A stretch of 64,000 bases of DNA, from positions 5,260,501 through 5,324,500 of the forward strand of contig NZ_CP016634.1 in the NCBI RefSeq assembly GCF_002741075.1, given 5' to 3'. The stretch comes from Pseudomonas putida. Its GTDB lineage: Bacteria > Pseudomonadota > Gammaproteobacteria > Pseudomonadales > Pseudomonadaceae. The first letter of the stretch is position 1; each line of letters begins with the position of its first letter. Positions 60,809 through 64,000 of this stretch are shown piece after piece. The notes under the pieces were generated by a model that saw only the letters and a list, made by a program, of their open reading frames with translations, did no database searches and was not told the DNA's origin. The translations under genes and the position numbers were made by a program.

Positions 60809-61028
60809 GGTCATCTCGTCAAAAAAATCCCGTTCTACCAGTTCAGACCGCAAAACAACGCTATGCAAGGCACCTTTCGTCGTCTATTTGACACCCAGGC
60901 GCCTTCCAGGCAGGACACGTCGCACCTTATAGACTTACGTCCAATGGGCACCGCAGGGCCGGCGACCGACCATGGAGCCTTAGAACAACAGGGCCTGCGC
61001 CTAGTGCCCCCTACATGCGGTCAGTTCC

Positions 61029-62966
61029 ATGAGCAAGAAGGACGCCTACAGCCAGGCCGGCAGAACGGCAGTGCTGCAGAACATCCAGGGTACCCTGCAG
61101 TTCCTGCAGCGTTTCCCGCCGTTCAACCAGATGGAGCCCAGCCACCTGGCCTACCTGGTGGAGCAGTGCCAGCTGCGCTTCTACGCCAGCGGCGAGAGCA
61201 TCATCAAGCCGGCCGACGGCCCGGTCGAACACTTCTACATCGTCAAGCAAGGCCGAGTGGTCGGCGAGCGCCAGCACGTCACCAAGCCGGGCATGGAAAC
61301 CACCTTCGAGATCGCCAGCGGCGAGTGCTTCCCCCTGGCGGCACTGCTGGGCGAACGGGCCACGCGCACCGAGCACCTGGCCGGTGAGGACACTTTCTGC
61401 CTGCAACTGAACAAGAGCGCGTTCATCCGCGTGTTCTCGTTGTCCGAGCCGTTTCGCGATTTCGCCCTGCGGGGCGTCAGCAGCCTGCTCGACCAAGTCA
61501 ACCAGCAAGTGCGCCAGCGCGCCGTGGAAACCCTGGGCACCCAGTACTCTCTCAACACGCCGCTGGGCGAGCTGGCCATGCGTCACCCGGTGGTCTGCGC
61601 GCCGGACACGCCCTTGCGCGAAGCCGTGGGGCTGATGCACGAGCAACAGGTCGGCAGCATCGTCATCATTGACCCACAGCGCTTCCCCATCGGCATCTTC
61701 ACCCTGCGCGACCTGCGCCAGGTGGTGGCCGACGCCAGCGCCGAGCTGACCGCGCCGATCGAGCGCTACATGACGGCCAAGCCGTTCTACCTCAGCCCTC
61801 AGGCCAGCGCATTCGACGCCGCCATGGCCATGACCGAACGGCATATCGCCCACGTCTGCCTGGTGGACAACCAACGCCTGTGCGGCGTGGTCTCCGAGCG
61901 CGACCTGTTCTCTCTGCAACGGGTCGACCTGGTGCCCCTGGCCCGCACCATCCGCCATGCCCCACGCCTGGAGAACCTGGTGTCGCTGCGCGGCGAAATC
62001 GGCCAGTTGGTCGAACGCATGCTCGCCCACGGTGCCTCTTCGACACAGATCACCCAGATCATCACCCTGCTCAACGACCATACCGTGTGCCGGGTGATCG
62101 AGCTGGCCCTGGCTGAGCGAGGCGACCCGGGTGTGCCGTTCAGCTGGCTGTGCTTTGGCAGCGAAGGCCGCCGCGAGCAGACCCTACACACCGACCAAGA
62201 CAACGGCATTCTCTTCGAAGCCAACGACGCCACCGAGGCCGAGGCGATCCGCGCACGTCTGTTGCCGCTGGCCCAGTACATCAACCAGTGCCTGGCCCAG
62301 TGCGGCTTCACCCTGTGCAAGGGCAATGTCATGGCCGGCAACCCCGAACTGTGCCTGTCACGCAGTGAATGGGCGCAGCGCTTCGCCGGCTTCATCCGTG
62401 AGGCCAGCCCCGAAAACCTGCTGGGTTCGAGCATCTACTTCGACCTGCGGGTGGTCTGGGGCGACGAACAGGGCTGCGAACAATTGCGCCGAGGGATTCT
62501 TGAGCAGGTCGCCGACAACCGCATCTTCCAGCGCATGATGGCCGACAACGCCCTGCGCCAACGCCCACCGGTAGGGCGTCTGCGCGAGTTCGTGCTGACT
62601 CGCCAGGGCGACGACAAGGCCGCGACCCTCGACCTCAAGGTCCAGGGCCTGACCCCCTTCGTCGATGGCGCTCGCCTGCTGGCACTGGCCAACGGCATCA
62701 AGGCCTGCAACACCCTGGAACGTCTGCGTCATCTGGTCGCCCGGGGCATCATCGAGCCGCTGGACGGCGCTGCCTATGAAGAGGCCTACCACTTCATCCA
62801 GCAAACCCGCATGCAACAGCACCAGCGCCAGAGCCGCGACAACCTGCCCTATTCCAACCGGCTCGACCCGGACAGCCTCAACCACCTGGATCGACGCATC
62901 CTGCGTGAGTCCCTGCGCCAGGCCCAGCGCCTGCAAAGCAGCCTGGCCCTGCGGTATCAGCTATGA
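61029..62966 (+). CDS. cNMP-binding / CBS / DUF294 nucleotidyltransferase-like protein
   Basis: A 645-residue multidomain protein: cyclic-nucleotide-binding domain (about 20-135; FYASGESIIKPADGPVEHFY), two CBS domains (about 175-290; MRHPVVCAPDTPLREAVGLM), a DUF294 putative nucleotidyltransferase domain with GSEGRREQTLHTDQDNGILF (about 376-395; the G-S..D-x-D pattern of pol-beta-type enzymes) and a helical C-terminal DUF294_C domain. This resembles GlnD-like regulatory nucleotidyltransferases, but substrate and target are unknown. The next gene starts inside its stop codon (ATGA). Confidence 0.88.
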   Translation: MSKKDAYSQAGRTAVLQNIQGTLQFLQRFPPFNQMEPSHLAYLVEQCQLRFYASGESIIKPADGPVEHFYIVKQGRVVGERQHVTKPGMETTFEIASGECFPLAALLGERATRTEHLAGEDTFCLQLNKSAFIRVFSLSEPFRDFALRGVSSLLDQVNQQVRQRAVETLGTQYSLNTPLGELAMRHPVVCAPDTPLREAVGLMHEQQVGSIVIIDPQRFPIGIFTLRDLRQVVADASAELTAPIERYMTAKPFYLSPQASAFDAAMAMTERHIAHVCLVDNQRLCGVVSERDLFSLQRVDLVPLARTIRHAPRLENLVSLRGEIGQLVERMLAHGASSTQITQIITLLNDHTVCRVIELALAERGDPGVPFSWLCFGSEGRREQTLHTDQDNGILFEANDATEAEAIRARLLPLAQYINQCLAQCGFTLCKGNVMAGNPELCLSRSEWAQRFAGFIREASPENLLGSSIYFDLRVVWGDEQGCEQLRRGILEQVADNRIFQRMMADNALRQRPPVGRLREFVLTRQGDDKAATLDLKVQGLTPFVDGARLLALANGIKACNTLERLRHLVARGIIEPLDGAAYEEAYHFIQQTRMQQHQRQSRDNLPYSNRLDPDSLNHLDRRILRESLRQAQRLQSSLALRYQL

Positions 62967-63676
62967 GCCTGTTCGCCTGGCTGCGACCGGCTCCGCTGGC
63001 ACTGAACGACGAGCTACGCCAGCGCATTGCACGCCTGCCCAAGACAGCACCGACACTGAGCGTGCTGTCGTTGCGCGAGCAGCGTTGGGTGGTGCTGGAT
63101 CTGGAAACCAGCGGCCTGAACGTCAACCGTGACCAAGTACTGTCGATCGGTGCAGTGGCCATCGAGGATGGCGCTATCGATTTTCGCCAGCAGTTCGAAC
63201 GTACCCTGCATCGGCCGGCGCAGAAGACCAATTCCAGCGTCCTGATCCACGGCCTGGGCCCCAGTGCCCTGGCCGCCGGCTGCGACCCAGCCACCGCCCT
63301 GCTCGATTTGCTGGACTTCATCGGCGACAGCCCCGTGCTGGCCTTCCACGCGCCCTTCGACCAGCGCATGCTGGCCCGGGCCTTGAAGGACAGCCTCGGC
63401 TATCGCCTGCAACACCCGTTCTTCGATGTGGCCGAGATGGCCCCGATGCTCAACCCCGACACCGTGCTGCGCGAAGCCAGCCTGGACGATTGGATCGCCC
63501 GCTTCGGCCTGCATGCCGAAGAACGCCACCACGCCAGCGCCGACGCCTTGGTGACTGCAGAACTTGCGCTCATTCTGCTCAGCCAGGCCCGCCGCCAACA
63601 GCTCGACAGCCCTCTGCAACTGAACCTGCGTCTGCAGCAGTGGCGTCGGCGCAAGACGCAGCAATACAGCCTGTAG
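62963..63676 (+). CDS. DEDDh 3'-5' exonuclease (DnaQ/PolC-epsilon-like)
   Basis: A 237-residue exonuclease of the DnaQ superfamily: VVLDLETSGLN (Asp46, Glu48; ExoI), HAPFDQRML (ExoII aspartate) and HHASADALVTAEL (ExoIII HxxxxD), the full DEDDh set. It lacks the clamp-binding and alpha-binding tail of DnaQ epsilon, so it is probably a stand-alone DNA or RNA exonuclease. The start overlaps the preceding gene by ATGA, a conserved pair of unknown joint function. Confidence 0.9.
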   Translation: MSLFAWLRPAPLALNDELRQRIARLPKTAPTLSVLSLREQRWVVLDLETSGLNVNRDQVLSIGAVAIEDGAIDFRQQFERTLHRPAQKTNSSVLIHGLGPSALAAGCDPATALLDLLDFIGDSPVLAFHAPFDQRMLARALKDSLGYRLQHPFFDVAEMAPMLNPDTVLREASLDDWIARFGLHAEERHHASADALVTAELALILLSQARRQQLDSPLQLNLRLQQWRRRKTQQYSL

Positions 63677-63806
63677 TCCTTCGCGCCATCTCCGATCAAT
63701 GCGCTTGCATCGGCCCCCGTGAGCCCGCCGAGGTTTTCACGGACAAATCCGCTCGCACAATCCGATAAGCGTCAATTGCACCTGATGTCCTCGCTCTGTC
63801 ACAATC

Positions 63807-63825
63807 GCGAATAATTATCGTTAGT
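63807..63825 (+). promoter_or_regulatory. Fur-box-like site upstream of the ECF sigma gene
   Basis: GCGAATAATTATCGTTAGT matches the 19-bp Fur consensus GATAATGATAATCATTATC at 12 positions, including the central AT-rich core. It lies 28 bp before the putative sigma-factor start, a usual place for Fur control of iron-uptake sigma genes. Confidence 0.5.
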
Positions 63826-63852
63826 TAACGCATTCTTTTCGGGGGACGCTTC

Positions 63853-64000
63853 TTGTCGTCTGCGCAGAGCCCACATGCCCGGTTGCTGGGTACGTTGTAC
63901 CGCGACCATCGCACCTGGCTGCTGGCCTGGCTGCAACGCAGCACAGCCTGCCGTCAGCGTGCCGAAGACCTGAGCCAGGACACCTTCGTGCGCCTGCTCG
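63853..64000 (+). CDS. ECF sigma factor, FecI-like (partial, N-terminus)
   Basis: The first 49 codons of a sigma-70 family member cut by the window edge. From TTG at 63853, with GGGGGA six bases upstream, it reads SSAQSPHARLLGTLYRDHRT and then WLLAWLQRSTACRQRAEDLS and QDTFVRLL, the region 2 pattern (Y-x-x-H..W, AEDLSQDTFVRL) of FecI-type ECF sigma factors. Such genes are usually followed by a FecR anti-sigma and a TonB receptor for a siderophore, not visible here. Confidence 0.85.
   Translation, partial: MSSAQSPHARLLGTLYRDHRTWLLAWLQRSTACRQRAEDLSQDTFVRLL

Overview
The window is high-GC (about 64%) proteobacterial chromosome. Gene content, gene order and protein sequences fit Pseudomonas, most probably the P. 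putida group. The markers are murU-amgK next to lptD-surA-pdxA-ksgA-apaGH, the rpsU-dnaG-rpoD operon, davBA, pqqFABCDE, bioBFHCD and glcB. The assignment rests on recognised proteins and synteny, not on a database search. Nearly all of it is core chromosome. There is no prophage, transposase, plasmid gene or CRISPR array.

Layout. 1-1884 (minus): start of djlA, then murU and amgK (peptidoglycan recycling). 2015-9665 (plus): lptD-surA-pdxA-ksgA-apaG-apaH-glpE, mostly overlapping or abutting. 9951-16031 (plus): prkA-yeaH-spoVR, a conserved stress-linked trio, then cca behind a perfect hairpin that covers its ribosome-binding site. 16084-16940 (minus): folK, folB. 17015-18635: plsY and convergent tsaD. 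18842-23246: rpsU-dnaG-rpoD. 23373-27116: a 1247-residue SBP-PAS-GGDEF-EAL protein. 27132-27208: a tRNA with anticodon CAT, followed by two lower-GC genes that look like LPS-modifying functions.

28815-31975: an Lrp-type regulator and davBA (lysine to 5-aminovalerate). 32060-39654: the PQQ cofactor cluster pqqF-A-B-C-D-E plus an S9 peptidase. 39735-42447: a Pmp3-type membrane peptide, a class III aminotransferase and a LysR regulator. 42771-48035 (minus): two paralogous acyl-CoA dehydrogenases flanking a membrane GGDEF protein, the upstream one preceded by PsrA-like boxes. 48333-48629: a 98-residue hypothetical. 48747-53202 (minus): bioB-F-H-C-D with a BirA-type operator, facing a ComF-like gene. 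54156-56934: modE-like regulator, srkA, rarD. 57173-60331: gcvR (minus) and glcB (plus). 60365-63676: a stand-alone receiver (minus), then a cNMP/CBS/nucleotidyltransferase protein coupled to a DEDDh exonuclease. 63853 to the end: an ECF sigma factor behind a Fur-box-like site.

Most operons are tightly packed, with ATGA overlaps or nested GTG/TTG starts (murU, surA, pdxA, ksgA, spoVR, folB/folK, pqqD/E, bioH/C). Control elements that can be read directly include several intrinsic terminators, a hairpin between pqqA and pqqB, a BirA box, PsrA-like palindromes, two CTATACT-type -10 elements and REP-like hairpins. I see no clearly new multi-gene system. The best leads are the cca hairpin, the cNMP-CBS-nucleotidyltransferase/exonuclease pair and the PrkA-YeaH-SpoVR trio.
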